Assembly (NCBI GenBank): GCA_013365325.1
Contig: JABVXV010000127.1
Location: 62,001 to 126,000, forward strand
Source of the DNA: Dipetalonema caudispina
Taxonomy: Eukaryota; Nematoda; Chromadorea; Rhabditida; Onchocercidae
Reading direction: 5' to 3'
Length of the DNA: 64,000 nt
This document shows positions 27,701 through 64,000 of the stretch, piece by piece. How positions within the stretch are numbered: the first letter of the stretch is position 1; the number at the start of each line of letters is the position of its first letter. The notes beneath the pieces were generated by a model, which ran no database searches, was not told where the DNA came from, and saw nothing but the letters and a program-made list of their open reading frames with translations. Made by a program: the position numbers and the translations under genes.

Positions 27701-30700
27701 CAAAAAATTGGAAGAATCTCGAGTGATGTGGGAAGGAGAGAGGCTCTTATATGAATCGGCCTGTAAAGATGCGGAGAAGAAGGTGGAGCAGTATTGGAAA
27801 GACATGAACTCAGTAATTTTAGCAAAAGAGGTACCATTTGTATCATTAGATACATCACAAATTGACAAAAACGACACTGACCGATATGACTCGGATAGAT
27901 GTTTTTCATTCCGGTTGTATCTAGGAAGAATTTAAATTAACGGAATAAAAAATTAAATTTAAAATTGATCCATAGAAATTGGAAGAACGTTTGAATGAGA
28001 CGGAAAATTTGCTTGCAAGAACACGGCAACAGTGTGGAGAACTAGAAAAAGTAAACAGAGAATACAGAAATATGCTTGAGCAAACAAAGGTAAAGTACTT
28101 AATTACTACTTTCTTTAATTTTTGAAGACTTTTTGTCTAGGTAGCAAGGAGGAGCTTGCAATAATATATTTAATAATCTTTGCTGATCGTGAATTTCAAA
28201 TTTGTTTACTTTAAAATATTTCTGTTAAACAAGCTATAATAAACTTATTTGCTACTCTGTCTGAAATTCAGATTAATTTACATAAAAATTTATGTGGATA
28301 TGCTTCTAAATAAGTAATTTAATATTGTTAAGGTAGATGAAGGCTTAGGAGGAGATCAACGAAAACAGGATGATTATACAAAGATGAGCGGTTCAGATTT
28401 ATTGTCAAAATTAAGTGTACTACAGCATGAATACGACAATTGTTTGCTTCGATTACGAGCCAGCGATTTAGGAAAACAGTCGCTTAAGTGTGTTTTCAAA
28501 ATTCATGGGAGTGATTTAAGGATAAATTCGACTTAAATATGTAAATATGAATTTCGGTTTTTATATCACCAAATTTTTATATTAGGGATCTTTTCTCTAT
28601 TAGAGAAAATTCAAAATGCACTGCATTCGAACACTTAAAATCTAAAGTAATATCTCATCTGTATAAGTCTGAGAAAGTCGTGGTATCTTAAACTAATATT
28701 CTTACTTCCTGATGTTACATACTCATAGCGATAATCGTCATTTCTGTATTAGAAATGATCTGGATGAAGCAAGAAATCGGCAAAAGCAAACATCGCTTAG
28801 AATTGCCAACATGCAACATAAATTGGAAGAGTTCCTTGCCGAGAAGAATCGTTTGCAGGAACGTATGAATATCATGGAAAAGGTTCCAAAAAATTCTACA
28901 AATCGTTTCTTTTGCTTGATGTCGACTACTTTTTTTCATGAAAAAGAAAAAAGATGTGGCCTGTTATAGGTTTTAAACCTCGTTACTCTGTTGTAATATA
29001 TCTTTCAGGAACATTAAAGATTTTTTCCTCCGACAAATATTGTTTGAATTAACGTTTAACAATAGAATTTATTTTGAAAACATTGAAAAAGGTACATCTT
29101 TGCATGTCATGGTAAATCAGTAAATTTTTTCGGTATTTTTAAATGTGAAATTGAAGAAGAAAATTGTTGTTTAAGCGGGAAAAGGATAATCAACAGATGG
29201 AAAAAGATATACGCACAGAGCTGGAAAAATTGCGAACCGAGAAAATCGTACTTCTTGCGGAGAATGAGGAATTGAAACGACGTTTAAGTAGAACTGAGGT
29301 GGAATATCGAGAACTTGATGCTTGTCGCGCACGTCTCGAAAGAGAACGTTTGGCCCTAAAACGAAACATTGAAACAGTAAATTTTACACTTCTAATTGTC
29401 GAGAAAAAGATTCATCATCAAACGATACTAAATTTTACTTCATAAATGAAAAGTTTAAAAAATCGATGCATTGCCAAGATAACATTACTGTTACAATAGC
29501 AGTTTGAATCTTATTTAACTGAAAAGTTAATTAATTATTAACTTTTAAGCGGATAAAATCTTATTTCATCCGCTTAAAAGACTTTGGGTTGTGATAAATT
29601 TTAGCAAATTTCAATGCATGATATAAATCGAACGAATAGATGCTATGCGGAATTCTAAGTAAAATTTTTTCCAGTTAGAGACCGAAAAACAACGGACCGA
29701 TGCAGCAGTACGTCAAATAACATCCGAACGTCAGGCATTGGACAAATCGTTGACAACGATGGAAAAAGAGAATATGGAATTATACAGAAATTGCACACAA
29801 CTGCAAAATCAGGTTCACTTAACTCAATGCAAAGTTTTAATTCTTTATTTTACTTCGGTTGCAAATTTTTCTTAATGTTTGGTGTCAAATCCATTAATTT
29901 TTCTGGTTCAAGAACAATTTATGAAGAATAATTGTTTAATTAATGCTTACATTAATTCCACACCTACACGTAAAACACTGAAAAAATTTTTTTAAATCAT
30001 AGTTACAAAACTCTCAAATGAAATACTGAAAAATCCAAATATAAAGTGCTATTCGATTATTAGGTTGCCCAACTGGAAAAAGAAAATAGTTCACATTTGG
30101 TTAAAGAATCTACGACACAATTAAGGGCTTTGGAAAATAAGCTGGTGCAAGCTCAACGTGAAAGGCAGCAGGTAATAACTTTTTAACTTTTGTTGTCGTT
30201 ATACTGTAATAATTTCTTGTGAAATTTATTTTGTTTTACAAGAAGTTTGATACCAGAATCAAAATTTTATATTACCTATTAGTTATGGTCGGTGGCGAAT
30301 TTCATCCTGTCATGTGAGGAAAATTTTTATTGCTGTTCAGTGTTATCTCGAACATTCAAATTAATTCATACTGAGCCTAAATTATTAGTTAATTATTTGA
30401 AAAATTTTCTCTTACTTTTATTTATTGGTTCTGACTCATATTTGCTCAGAATCAATAAGTACGAGGTAAAGAAACAATTTCAGGCCAATTTCACTTCCTT
30501 CGTTTTTAATATAAAGATTCTTATCAGTTCTTCAGATTGAACAGTTGCTCGAGCAGCGAGAATTAGCATGTGCACAAAAGATCAAGTTTTTTGAGTCAAG
30601 AATAATGGTACTTAAAGAGCAGTTAGATGCGGAACGGAAAAGACGACTGGAGATCGTGGAGCGAACATCGGTTGTTCAACGGCATCCAAAAGAATTGAGG

Positions 30701-30835
30701 TCAGACTTGGATGATTCTATTTCATCAGTGCACCGGCTCTCACTACACTTTCCACGGGAACGTTGCGAGCCCGCTGCTGAAGCACGAAGTCGAGCACAAA
30801 GTTTGAGCAATAACTTTTCACGTAGTGGAACTTAA
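9709..30835 (+). CDS. che-10: rootletin (CHE-10), coiled-coil ciliary rootlet protein, 1,923 aa, 40 exons
   Basis: Rootletin polymerises into the striated rootlet below the ciliary basal body; in C. elegans it is encoded by che-10 and supports sensory cilia. The modelled protein is almost entirely heptad-type coiled coil rich in E, K, L, Q and R. Family landmarks appear in order. First is a short acidic head (MSEQSSEGSDVDVDNLLEID). Next is the block YRQVLAGLSNKVMKYRQR, like the Y-R-x-L ... KILQYKKRC region of vertebrate rootletin, then QHMLELWVAFNRLRRQ, matching LLLLWRQVVGFRRLV. An Arg/Ser linker RGRRTRSISP follows, then RLVRAALQDKNNEIRDYKRK. The C-terminal coiled coil contains RARLERERLALKRNIE, like the family's ALRLEKDRVALRRTLD. 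The start ATG has an in-frame TAA 9 bp upstream. Length is close to human rootletin (about 2,017 aa). Less certain points are exon 1, separated by a 3.1-kb intron, and the exon 10/11 junction. Confidence 0.92.
9969..10494 (-). CDS. candidate nested small basic protein, 3 exons, inside che-10 intron 1
   Basis: On the strand opposite che-10, three exons join in phase 0: 10494-10411, 10325-10260 and 10031-9969. Donors are GTATGT and GTGAGT; acceptors are GAAAG and ACTACAG. The 70-residue product starts MFNIDLTKEVPRKKYFRPRN, continues with the charged piece VEFLLFEKQKALKIKPEKLI and ends SRLIRPSKVDSKESGSTIKD. It is lysine and arginine rich, with no membrane segment if translation starts at this ATG. 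The frame is open upstream to an earlier ATG at 10578, which would add a hydrophobic N-terminus of about 28 residues. I do not recognise the family. The plus strand over 10433-10639 is also open, so strand choice rests on the splice chain and on the charge pattern of exons 2 and 3. Confidence 0.35.
11782..11814. repeat. inverted repeat, 11-nt arms
   Basis: Arms AATTCTTGACA (11782-11792) and TGTCAAGAATT (11804-11814) are perfect complements around an 11-nt loop, in che-10 intron 1. No target-site duplication or transposon body was recognised. Confidence 0.8.
12139..12180. repeat. inverted repeat, 12-nt arms
   Basis: Arms AACTATATGCAT (12139-12150) and ATGCATATAGTT (12169-12180) pair perfectly across an 18-nt loop, also in che-10 intron 1. 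Confidence 0.8.
14041..14175 (+). repeat. degenerate copy of che-10 exon 2 and its donor side, in intron 5
   Basis: The stretch starting TATGCATTCTGATGATGCA (from about 14047) matches exon 2 of the same gene, TATGCATTCTGACGATGCA (from about 12882). The match continues with substitutions through the exon end into the following intron, where both copies have a G-T-T-T..GCAT-AAGCTCC block. The copy keeps a TTTTAG acceptor (about 14036) and a GTAGTT donor, but its frame relative to exon 5 reaches a stop. It is therefore a fossil exon rather than a used one. Confidence 0.75.
20038..20512 (+). other. che-10: candidate alternative last exon of che-10
   Basis: Within the 988-bp intron 17 there is a strong acceptor (TTTCTCCTCTTCAG ending at 20037). 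Splicing exon 17 to it keeps phase and adds DPPDHNLNC before TGA at 20066-20068. An AATAAA follows at 20507-20512. This could make a short isoform of about 650 residues. A second frame across the same stretch is also open (QLELLSTEGEEGSEENFKLD then TAA), so it might belong to something else. Confidence 0.35.
25706..25807 (+). other. exon-like island in che-10 intron 27
   Basis: A 102-bp stretch, clearly more GC-rich than its surroundings, is open for 34 codons (GLTLGDTPYKRPSYYQMMSA and onward). It lies between an AG (GGTAG) and a GTTTCT donor. Its phase (0/0) does not fit the flanking che-10 exons (2/2), so it cannot be a simple cassette exon. Identity unknown. Confidence 0.4.
29522..29580. 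repeat. two overlapping hairpins in che-10 intron 37
   Basis: AAAAGTTAA (29522-29530) pairs with TTAACTTTT (29538-29546). CTTTTAAGCGGAT (29542-29554) pairs with ATCCGCTTAAAAG (29568-29580). The middle segment is shared, so the two stems exclude each other. Confidence 0.8.
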
Positions 30836-31057
30836 AAATTCTTAACTATCATCATTAAAGAGAAATCAATATCAGAATTTCTCCCCCTTGCCCACATCTT
30901 TAATTTTCGGAAGCTGCCATATGCTGCTTTATGCTTATCTTTGACAAAATTTCTGCACACGTTGAAGACTAACAGCTTGCCTTTGGCTCTGTATTTTATT
31001 ATCATGCATGCATGCATGCTGCATGAACTTATAACTTGGACTTCTTCAGAGATTAAT

Positions 31058-31063
31058 AATAAA
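31058..31063 (+). terminator. poly(A) signal of che-10
   Basis: AATAAA about 220 bp after the che-10 stop codon and the first such hexamer downstream. A GCATGC tandem (about 31004-31020) sits in the presumed 3' UTR. Confidence 0.6.
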
Positions 31064-31128
31064 GTTTTGATGTAGACTCGCTGCTGAAATTTACTATTGA
31101 TATTCGAGTCTTAGATTTCATATTTAAA

Positions 31129-34100
31129 ATGTTTAGTCGAGTGGTCATTGACACCAAACCTGTTCAAGCTGTAAATCCATTTAGTTGTTCCGAAAATCTA
31201 CAAAATATGGGAAAAAACACGTGCTTTTCCAGAGATCAATTTTTTATCATGAAATTGCACAACAAAAATCAATTTCCATTACTCCAGAAATGAATTAATG
31301 ATTCTTTTTGGGTTCTACTTAATTTCTTTTCCTAAATGAACTGGTATTTTATATACTTATGGGTCAAGGGATTACTGAGCAAAATTTCGATTTTTGGATT
31401 AGATGATTAAATTGGTTCAGGAATCTTCAGATAGCTATTACATGGGTTAAATGTTTTTAGAATATTTTATCAAAATGAAAAATCCGGCTTGCAGTACAAC
31501 TAGTTTCAGGGTCTATCGACAGATTAGACGGAGAGAAACAACTGATTCAAAGAATTAAGCAAAAAATGAAATCAGTATTGTGGTAAACTGGTTCATTTCT
31601 TGTAACACCTATGCAGCTTATTTGTATGAACAGGAAGTATGAATGATTTGTTCTGGCTGTGGTTTAGCTTCTTTCAAGACTGCAGTTTAGGGTCAACACA
31701 TTCTGCATGTTATTTTCTTTATGAATACGACCTTAATATATGATGTAAATCCAGCATTTACTAAGAACCGTTAAAAGGGTGGGAAATAATTGTGAATTGG
31801 TGGAAATATGATGGACTTATATACTGAAAAGTTAGTAAAATTATCGGTGCAACAAGGTATATCGGATGTAAAAACAGATCTTTATTCTTCACTGTTGAAC
31901 TCTTATTACTTATTGAGTGAATTCGACTAAATATTGTTAGGAGACATGGGTTAAGCAGAGCTCAATACCTCATGACTATAATTTGACTTTTCTGTACAAG
32001 TAATACTGCCAGCTTACACACTGCTTATTTCGCTGCTTTACAAACTTTCAATTAGCTCCTTCGTTTTTTTTTCTATTTATTTTTAAAATTCTGTAGAATG
32101 CATTTGTTTCTAGTTATGTCTTGTTACAGCTATGCGAAAATGCATCGCTTGAAATCTGTTTATATTTTGCGCATGAAAATTGCTCGCATTCCCATGAAAT
32201 GATTAGCAACTTACCAATAACCTAGTTAGTAGTCAAAATGAACCGTTTAATTTGGCAAATAACTTTTTGGTAGTTGCCTTATTTAATGCGTTGTTGTTAG
32301 CCGGAAGATATAATGATACATTGACCAGTCCCATCGAGTGGTATCGGATGCTCCCAGAAATCCATCCATTGTCAGGGGACATTACAATATTCCTTTTATT
32401 CTATTTTAATATTTTAACCAATTTTATAAAATTTATTTTTGGAAATTAATTGATATGGAAAGCAATCCTAGGGTTTGTAAAATACGACGATGGCAATATG
32501 CTACGACATCGACCTGTACTGCCATGTTTAGACAGTGTTTGTCTGGCAATTCACCGTAAGATCTCTTAGAATAAATAGTTTCAAATCTTTTTATTTGTTA
32601 TTAATATCTGTTTACTGTATATTGCATTATATCTGTTTGTAAAGATTAGGTTCTAAATTCGAAACTTATACTATGAAAATTTGATGATCAATGGACGATT
32701 TTCGTTCGATACATAAGACATACTAATACCTTATGTATCTCTCAATACATAAGCATTAGTATATTTGCGTTGTATAGATATCTTACCTTATTTCTGGAAG
32801 AGATATTCAACCGCCCATGTTTTATTTTATTGACTGTAGCCTGCTTTAGTTTCACATAAAGTATTAGACAGGCATCTTGCACTACTTCGTTTTTATGTTT
32901 TGAAATTGTTTCAAATAGTTTCCGAAGTATTTCATTTCGGAAAACTTAGATTTAAAATTCCGAAACTTGAAATTTGGTGCATTTTACAAAAACGTAAGAT
33001 TTTAATTTGTTTCTTTCCAATTTTTTATTTGAGCAGAAATATTCATTGCATCTTGCACCGATCAGATCCTTATACTTGAAAACAGAATCAGTAATTGGTC
33101 CTATCAAAATGAATGGTAGCAAAACAACATTGTGACTAATTTTTTTTTTCTACTTTTGCAATGTATATTGTTACTGAAACAATTCTTATCATTTTCTCCA
33201 GTATTATTTTAACATTCCTTCAACTTACTTTTATGATTATGTACAGGCAGTGGATGTGATCTATCTGCCAAAAGTATATCTGCCAAATTATACACTTATA
33301 ATGCATTTTGTTATGGATCTCTTTATGATTATCGGTAGTCCTTATTTACTTATTCGGTTATATACTTGCATATATCTCTTTTGGTTTATTGCTAATTGTT
33401 TGCCGGTGAAATTGTGCAATGCAAACAAATATATTTTATTCATGTTTGTTTTTTAAACGGGAGTAAAGTAATTTTATTCTGTCATCATGCCGTCTCAAAT
33501 AGCATTAGAAATCACGGATATCCAAAATTTTCCGAAAGCATAAATCTATATGCAGCAGGATGTAGGATCTAATTTGCAGTGGAAAGAGAAGCAACTTACT
33601 GGTAATTAATACCGATTGAGAATAATATTGACATTCCAAAAATTTAAATAAGCTTCAAGTGATTTTTAAGAATCTTTTCCTCATGACATTTGACTAAGCA
33701 GAAATATGCCTGAAGCCGGGTTATAAGACATGAAGTTTGCGTAGAATGAAGCTATCGAAAATGGAATATGTGAAGTAAAATGTTAGGATTTCCAAAATGT
33801 TGTCCATTGCTGAAAATCAGTACTTTTCTGCTAACCAACATAATATAGTGAATATTGTTGACACAGCCAGCATACTATAGATTCTTCACTCATTGGATCA
33901 TTGAAAGCAAGAATTATTTCATAATTTTTGTACCGGAACTTCGTGCCGCTCTTTTCAAATCTAAATTTATAGAGAACAATGAAAGTGAACTGAGAATGTT
34001 TATAGAAGGAAAATTGTGGGCATTTACTAGTAGTTTAAACATATCACTGATAAAGAAGGGTGATTAGGTGTTCGATTTTACAAAGAGATCTTCAACAGAT

Positions 34101-34786
34101 TATGATCCTCATTGTTGTTCTTTTGTGATTATTTCTCTGGATACTCTCAAGAAGGATTAATTTTGGAGTTTCCAAAGTGCATCTTCGTGTTATAAGATAG
34201 CAATAAATCACTCATTCCAGTTAGAAAGTTGAATTAAAAAGTTGCTTAGATATGAATAAGACTTGCTTAGACATTCGTCAATTTGGTACCAAATTAATGT
34301 GGGGAGAGATTTTATTGAATTTAGCGAGCTGTAGAGCAAACGATGAGTTTATTAGACTTCGGTAGAATAGCTTCACTTATGCATCATATTCTTGTTTGAT
34401 TAACATGCTTTATGGAACTAAAATTTCATGAACTGATTACAATTCTAATATGCGACTTATTTTCCTGTAAATGATCTCATCAAGCATATAGTTCCATGGA
34501 AAATATCAAAGTTGAGGACTAACCAATAATGTTAAACTATATGAAATATATCAGAGAAAACAAAATTATCACAAATAATGTTTATTAAATGCAACTCGGG
34601 ATTGAGTTAAATGGCACCAACCCATTGACGAAGAGATATAATGTTTGCACGCAATGGCCGCAGCGATATAAATGTCTCTGGAATTACGAGTTCCCGGGGG
34701 AAGTGGTTGTTTTGTGGTTTTTCACCGGTTTTGATGAATCTTCTTGTTTCTTGCTTTATGTATTTGTTTATGCGTTTAAGGTTTAA
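31129..34786 (+). pseudogene. coding-like fragments between che-10 and ire-1
   Basis: A run of plus-strand stretches reads like protein but cannot be joined into a clean model. Examples are 31129-31293 (MFSRVVIDTKPVQAVNPFSC), 31510-31582 (SIDRLDGEKQLIQRIKQKMK), 31808-31930 (MMDLYTEKLVKLSVQQGISD) and 32240-32390 (NALLLAGRYNDTLTSPIEWY). Others are 32480-32553 (KYDDGNMLRHRPVLPCLDSV, with a GTAAGA donor), 33869-34067 (NYFIIFVPELRAALFKSKFI) and 34589-34700. The pieces are richer in charged and small residues than AT-rich noise. Phases between neighbours do not agree, so a decayed gene or element is likelier than an active one. Family not recognised. Confidence 0.3.
32720..32762. repeat. near-perfect inverted repeat
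   Basis: A 19-nt arm (ATACTAATACCTTATGTAT) is followed after 6 nt by its reverse complement with a single-base gap. It could form a hairpin, or be the fused ends of a small MITE-like element. Confidence 0.7.
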
Positions 34787-34849
34787 AGAAATTTTATCGT
34801 AAGACGAGGATTTTTACTTTCTGGAATCTATCATTTCGATTTAATTTAG

Positions 34850-35527
34850 TAACTGTATTTTATCATTCTTCGTCAAAAAAATGCTTTTTTATTAAAAATG
34901 CAACTATGATTGTTTGTTTTAACAAGCTTCTTTTCATCTAAATCAATAGCTGCTTTGAGCTATCGATATTACTAGGCTTTTTTTGAGCTATTTGGATTTT
35001 TTGAGCCACTTGTTTTAGTTTTCGTAATTTGTTGTTTATGAATTTTTCGAACTCAAGTTAGCTCAAAACAGTTCTCTCCTGGGTAAATAGAGCTAAAACT
35101 CGCCCGATTTTAAAGATAAACTTGTAGAAGATTGCAGGAGAGTAAACGACAGCAAATCACCATGTTTCGTGTCAATGGAGATAGCAGAAAAATGGTACCA
35201 AAAATGCAAAAAATTCCAGTTGCTTTCGTTTTATGTGCTAACTTATTAATCCACTCTTTACTTAGAGGAAAGTAAATTGCTTGCTAACAAAGCAATTGTT
35301 GTAATCAAATGAGGAATTCCTTGTAATTTTAATACGGTTTGATTTGTGATGGGTTTATAATTTTAAACTCTATGTTTCGAAGATTCTTGATTATTTTATA
35401 GGTCAAAAAGTTCCATTAGCTTAATCATTTTCAGATAAATACTACTCGAAAGAACTTTTAAGACTTCACGAAGTGTTTTGTTGATCGCACATGTTTCCTA
35501 CGTTGAATGTATATAATCGAACGCGAC
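34850..35527 (+). other. immediate upstream region of ire-1
   Basis: AT-rich, no open frame. It presumably includes the ire-1 promoter, but no specific element can be named. Confidence 0.4.
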
Positions 35528-60938
<25,411 letters not shown>

Positions 60939-61277
60939 TATCAATCAGTCCTCCTTATTCTTACATAAGCAAGTTCCGAGAAGTCATTCCTTTTGCAATT
61001 CACAAATTCACAGTTCCGTTAGTAATTCTGTAATTTTTTCCAGTTGTAATATTTCGTTGAGATGTTTTCACATTTTGTTATCACTGTGGATGAAATGTAG
61101 ATCTAAGTTTGGTAATCAATTGTATATGAAATTTTTCTTCTAATCCATATTCCTAATTTATTCAGTTTATTTCTCTAATTCATATCTATATTCGATTTAT
61201 TTCCCATTTTACAACATATTCGACGTAAAAATAACTCCTGGTTAGGTAATAATCATATGTTGGGAACATCAAGGAAA

Positions 61278-61283
61278 AATAAA
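61278..61283 (+). terminator. poly(A) signal of ire-1
   Basis: AATAAA about 340 bp after the ire-1 stop codon, the clearest hexamer downstream. Confidence 0.5.
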
Positions 61284-61849
61284 ATAATATTTAAAATAAC
61301 GTAATGTTGGTTGGAATCAATGCAATTTGAAATTACTGGTCGATTTCGGGTATTCTTGAAAATTAATGCATTACAAGGTTTTAATGACACTTGGTTCTTA
61401 GATCAGTTTGTTCTCAAAGGGGTAGTATCTGTTCCTTTCTATAGACCGTTCTGAAACAACAGGGCGTAGTCATCTATTGATAACGAATAACTTTGAGTTT
61501 TATAAATGCTTTGATTAATTAAATGTTTAAGTAATTTGCTGACTCTCTTCTTTTTTATTACAGATGATCTTAAATTCCCTTCTGCAAGCTCAGTTCATAT
61601 CGCGTTATTTTATTTGTGCCTTTTTTTCCAATAACTTTTGCATCAGTGTTTGAAAACGTATCTGAAATATCAATGATTTCTCATGAATTCATATCTAAAT
61701 ACTGAAATGCTGGTAAGTAGTAATAGATGATTTCACTTGTCCTAAATCACATGGGGTCAGCAATTATTTCTGATGTTCAGTCTATAAAATTAAATTTTTT
61801 TGCGAAGGACTGAAATTTTTGTTTACCCTCAAGACTGCATTTTTCTTCG

Positions 61850-61876
61850 TTTTTTTTTTTTTTTTTTTTTTTTTTT
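61850..61876. repeat. 27-nt poly-T run
   Basis: A homopolymer of 27 T directly followed by ACGTGCAG. It may be the reversed poly(A) end of a retroposed copy, or just the pyrimidine tract of an acceptor (see the next entry). Confidence 0.95.
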
Positions 61877-61884
61877 ACGTGCAG

Positions 61885-61970
61885 GTTGTTTATCAAATTC
61901 TCTTACAATTTCTATGGATGAAAGTGAGGGAAGGATAGAAACTGTTATGGAAGCTTGTGGCCGAATTTAA
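61885..61970 (+). other. exon-like stretch downstream of ire-1
   Basis: After a strong acceptor (T-run plus GTGCAG) a frame is open for 27 residues (CLSNSLTISMDESEGRIETV, then MEACGRI) and ends in TAA at 61968-61970. It needs an upstream exon ending in phase 1. The ire-1 exon 18 ends in phase 0, so it does not fit there. It could be a last exon of an unseen gene or chance. Confidence 0.25.
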
Positions 61971-64000
61971 TTCTTCCATATATTTTGATTACTCTTCTAA
62001 ATATTCGAAACGGATCTTATTTTTTGAACTTTCGATGAACTGTAAAAGGATTTTTAATCGGTTGGTAGGATTCTGAGTTTTCAAAGCATTCCTGATTTAA
62101 CATCATGTAAAAGGCTTTGAATTTACCGCGATTTGTCCATACGAATTTATTTCGATTGTATTTTTCATTTATTTATGGTTGTTGGGAAAGTGTAATGTTA
62201 TGTGGAATAATGGGTTTTCAATTATTAATTTGAATTTTTCGTTGAGTTTATTTTTATTTGATCAAAGAATTTGCATGATTTAAGTGATTTATGAAGTCGA
62301 GTAATTTAAGAGATATTAATTTTGAAATTATTGGAGAAAGAATTTTTGCATTGTCGAAGAAGGATTCAATCGCACCTTTTTAAATTTATGGTTTCATTTG
62401 GGCATTCTCTTCCCGCATTAATTTGGCTGTTATCATTTTAAAGATTGTTTGATTTATTATAAATGAAAGTTATGCAAATGTTGTACATACTTTTCCTGTG
62501 TTTTCGAGAGGTTTTCAAAGATTAAATTAAATGGAACGTATAATTGAAGCAGTAATAAAGTAGACGTTGAAAGATAGCACGTGTATACAGCATGTTATTT
62601 ACGTTTAATCTGTAGTATTTTTGAACGATTTCATGAGCTCTCTTAATGAGAAAAACTCCAAAGGAAGATTTAGTATTTTGTCTTCTCAGATCAGCAAACT
62701 TTGCGAAGTATGTAGCTGCTGATGCTTATTACAGCGACGTCTGGAAATATAAAATTGAATAGATTTCACTTATCTTGTAAAGATACAAAAGAGGCTGAGA
62801 AGGTATCGAGAGTGAGGTCGGATATGTGGAAAAATTTATGGAAGAGGAGATGTAAATAGGTAGAAAAGTCGAAAAATCTTCTTGATTAAAAACACGGGAA
62901 TGGTTTGGGAGATTCACATTTTTAGATTTACAATAAGGAAGTGGGAATTTTTCAAATTCTTTAACTGGAGGATTTCAGAAGTTGAGACGGAGTTAAGCAG
63001 GTTCAGCAGTGTTTCTCAATCAGCGGAATAGGAATCTTCGAGTGTTTTTTCCATGTTTTTCAGTTCCGAAATTTCTACAGTTTTCTCCTACAGAATACTT
63101 ATAAGAAATTTTGCTAAAATTCCTACAGTTTCCTTCTTAACCTCATATGAAAATCATGCGAAAAAAGTGAAGGCTTTTACTTGGAGTAGAAAGGAATTTA
63201 TTTGTTGTTCTTTCTCAGTTCTGATTTCATCTTCCTTGCACTTTTTCCTTATTCTTTAATTTATTTTTAAATTTTAATTTTTTTTTCCTTTTCTCTTTGC
63301 AATTACATTTCTGATTTTCATGCAACTACATAATATTTATTAATTTAAAACATATAAAGCATAACTTTGAGTTCACCTTAGTTTATTTATTCTGCATACA
63401 TTTTGACCTTTTGAAACTAAATTTTTTGTTACATTTTTCACAGGAGATATTACATATTTTATTTGTTTAAATTGGTCGAAATGAAAACTTTATTATTATA
63501 AGTTTGTAAAGTAATGGGAATTTTTTTTTTGTTCTATAATAAATGGTGGAATAGATGTCATCTCTTTATGGAATATGACAGTTGACAGTTACTTCTTTCG
63601 ACCTTCCTGATATATTGTTGTTTACGGTATTGAATGCAGTTGGATTAGGATGATGTCATGGATTACTTTGTTAAATAATACTTCGCTCACCTGTAAGCAA
63701 AGTAATGCAAACTCATTCGCTTAATTTTTGGACAAAGCATTTAGTAGAAGAATCGTGATTAATAAAGCAGGAGCGAAATTCATACTATTAAGAAGAACAA
63801 ATAGAAGAACTTTTGAGGCATAAAAAAAAATAACTTTCTAGTATTTTGATGAGTACAAAACATCTAACCTATTGTGAAGTGTAAAACAGATAGTATCGAT
63901 TGAATCACTACTTTAGCATCAGACTTGGAATAGTTTCAGACAATTACCTAAAGTCAAACTTAGGTGAGTGTTCCTACTGAAGCTTAAGAACTAAATTCTA

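Larger units (their letters stand above)
9709..30835 (+). other. che-10: exon map of che-10
   Basis: Exons: 9709-9764, 12855-12928, 13052-13173, 13412-13515, 13813-13956, 14335-14500, 14842-14919, 15871-15978, 16575-16667, 16894-17059, 17224-17428, 17656-17787, 17988-18220, 18597-18760, 18923-19046, 19366-19472, 19713-19825, 20814-20922, 21076-21175, 21528-21676, 22177-22395, 22735-22919, 23033-23208, 23546-23731, 24308-24426, 24620-24745, 25128-25342, 25859-25995, 26179-26259, 26646-26815, 27027-27147, 27297-27460, 27651-27830, 27976-28089, 28333-28487, 28753-28882, 29176-29376, 29675-29812, 30064-30171, 30536-30835. All junctions are GT-AG and in phase, summing to 5,772 nt. Exon 11 could instead start at 17236 in the same phase. 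Several acceptors are AAG rather than YAG (exons 5, 7, 24, 32, 35, 37). Confidence 0.82.
60939..64000. other. right-hand intergenic region
   Basis: Beyond the ire-1 3' UTR the sequence is AT-rich with frames no longer than about 68 codons, all of biased composition. No gene is supported apart from the exon-like stretch noted separately. Confidence 0.45.

Noticed and set aside
27592..27909. 105-codon minus-strand ORF
   Set aside because: Shadow of rootletin exon 33 (27651-27830), which carries the coiled-coil frame on the plus strand.

Overview
The window is nuclear DNA from a nematode, probably a clade III (spirurid or filarial) species. The sequence is strongly AT-rich. Genes are split into many short exons by AT-rich introns that usually end in a T-rich run plus CAG or TAG. 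The recognisable proteins are a cuticle collagen, rootletin/CHE-10, IRE-1 and an UNC-8/DEL-1-type DEG/ENaC channel. Assignment to filarial worms rather than another AT-rich nematode is inference from intron style. I saw no bacterial operon, CRISPR array, rRNA gene or convincing tRNA gene.

Layout. 1-565: collagen upstream region with one candidate tiny secreted peptide. 566-2566 (+): nine-exon cuticle collagen, 328 aa. 3535-4088 (+): candidate two-exon small membrane protein, 96 aa. 4100-9700: mostly unassigned, with a decayed minus-strand gene at 8786-9364. 9709-30835 (+): a 40-exon rootletin (che-10) gene, modelled at 1,923 aa. Its 3-kb first intron holds a candidate small minus-strand gene, and intron 5 holds a worn copy of exon 2. 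31-35 kb: coding-like scraps without an intact gene. 35528-60938 (+): a complete 19-exon ire-1, modelled at 979 aa. 60939-64000: nothing firm.

The most striking feature is nesting. Intron 6 of ire-1 is 14,050 bp and contains, on the opposite strand, a complete 16-exon DEG/ENaC channel gene (38929-49341, 855 aa) with its own first exon, last exon and poly(A) signal. Ire-1 intron 10 holds further unexplained coding-like stretches. All exon models were built by hand. For each of the four main genes (collagen, che-10, ire-1, DEG/ENaC) the summed exon length is divisible by three and every splice phase matches, which is strong internal support.

The genes do not form one pathway. The collagen builds cuticle, rootletin organises the ciliary rootlet of sensory neurons, IRE-1 is the ER unfolded-protein sensor and RNase, and the degenerin is a plasma-membrane cation channel. 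The only plausible functional coupling is transcriptional: the channel gene is embedded antisense in the ire-1 pre-mRNA.
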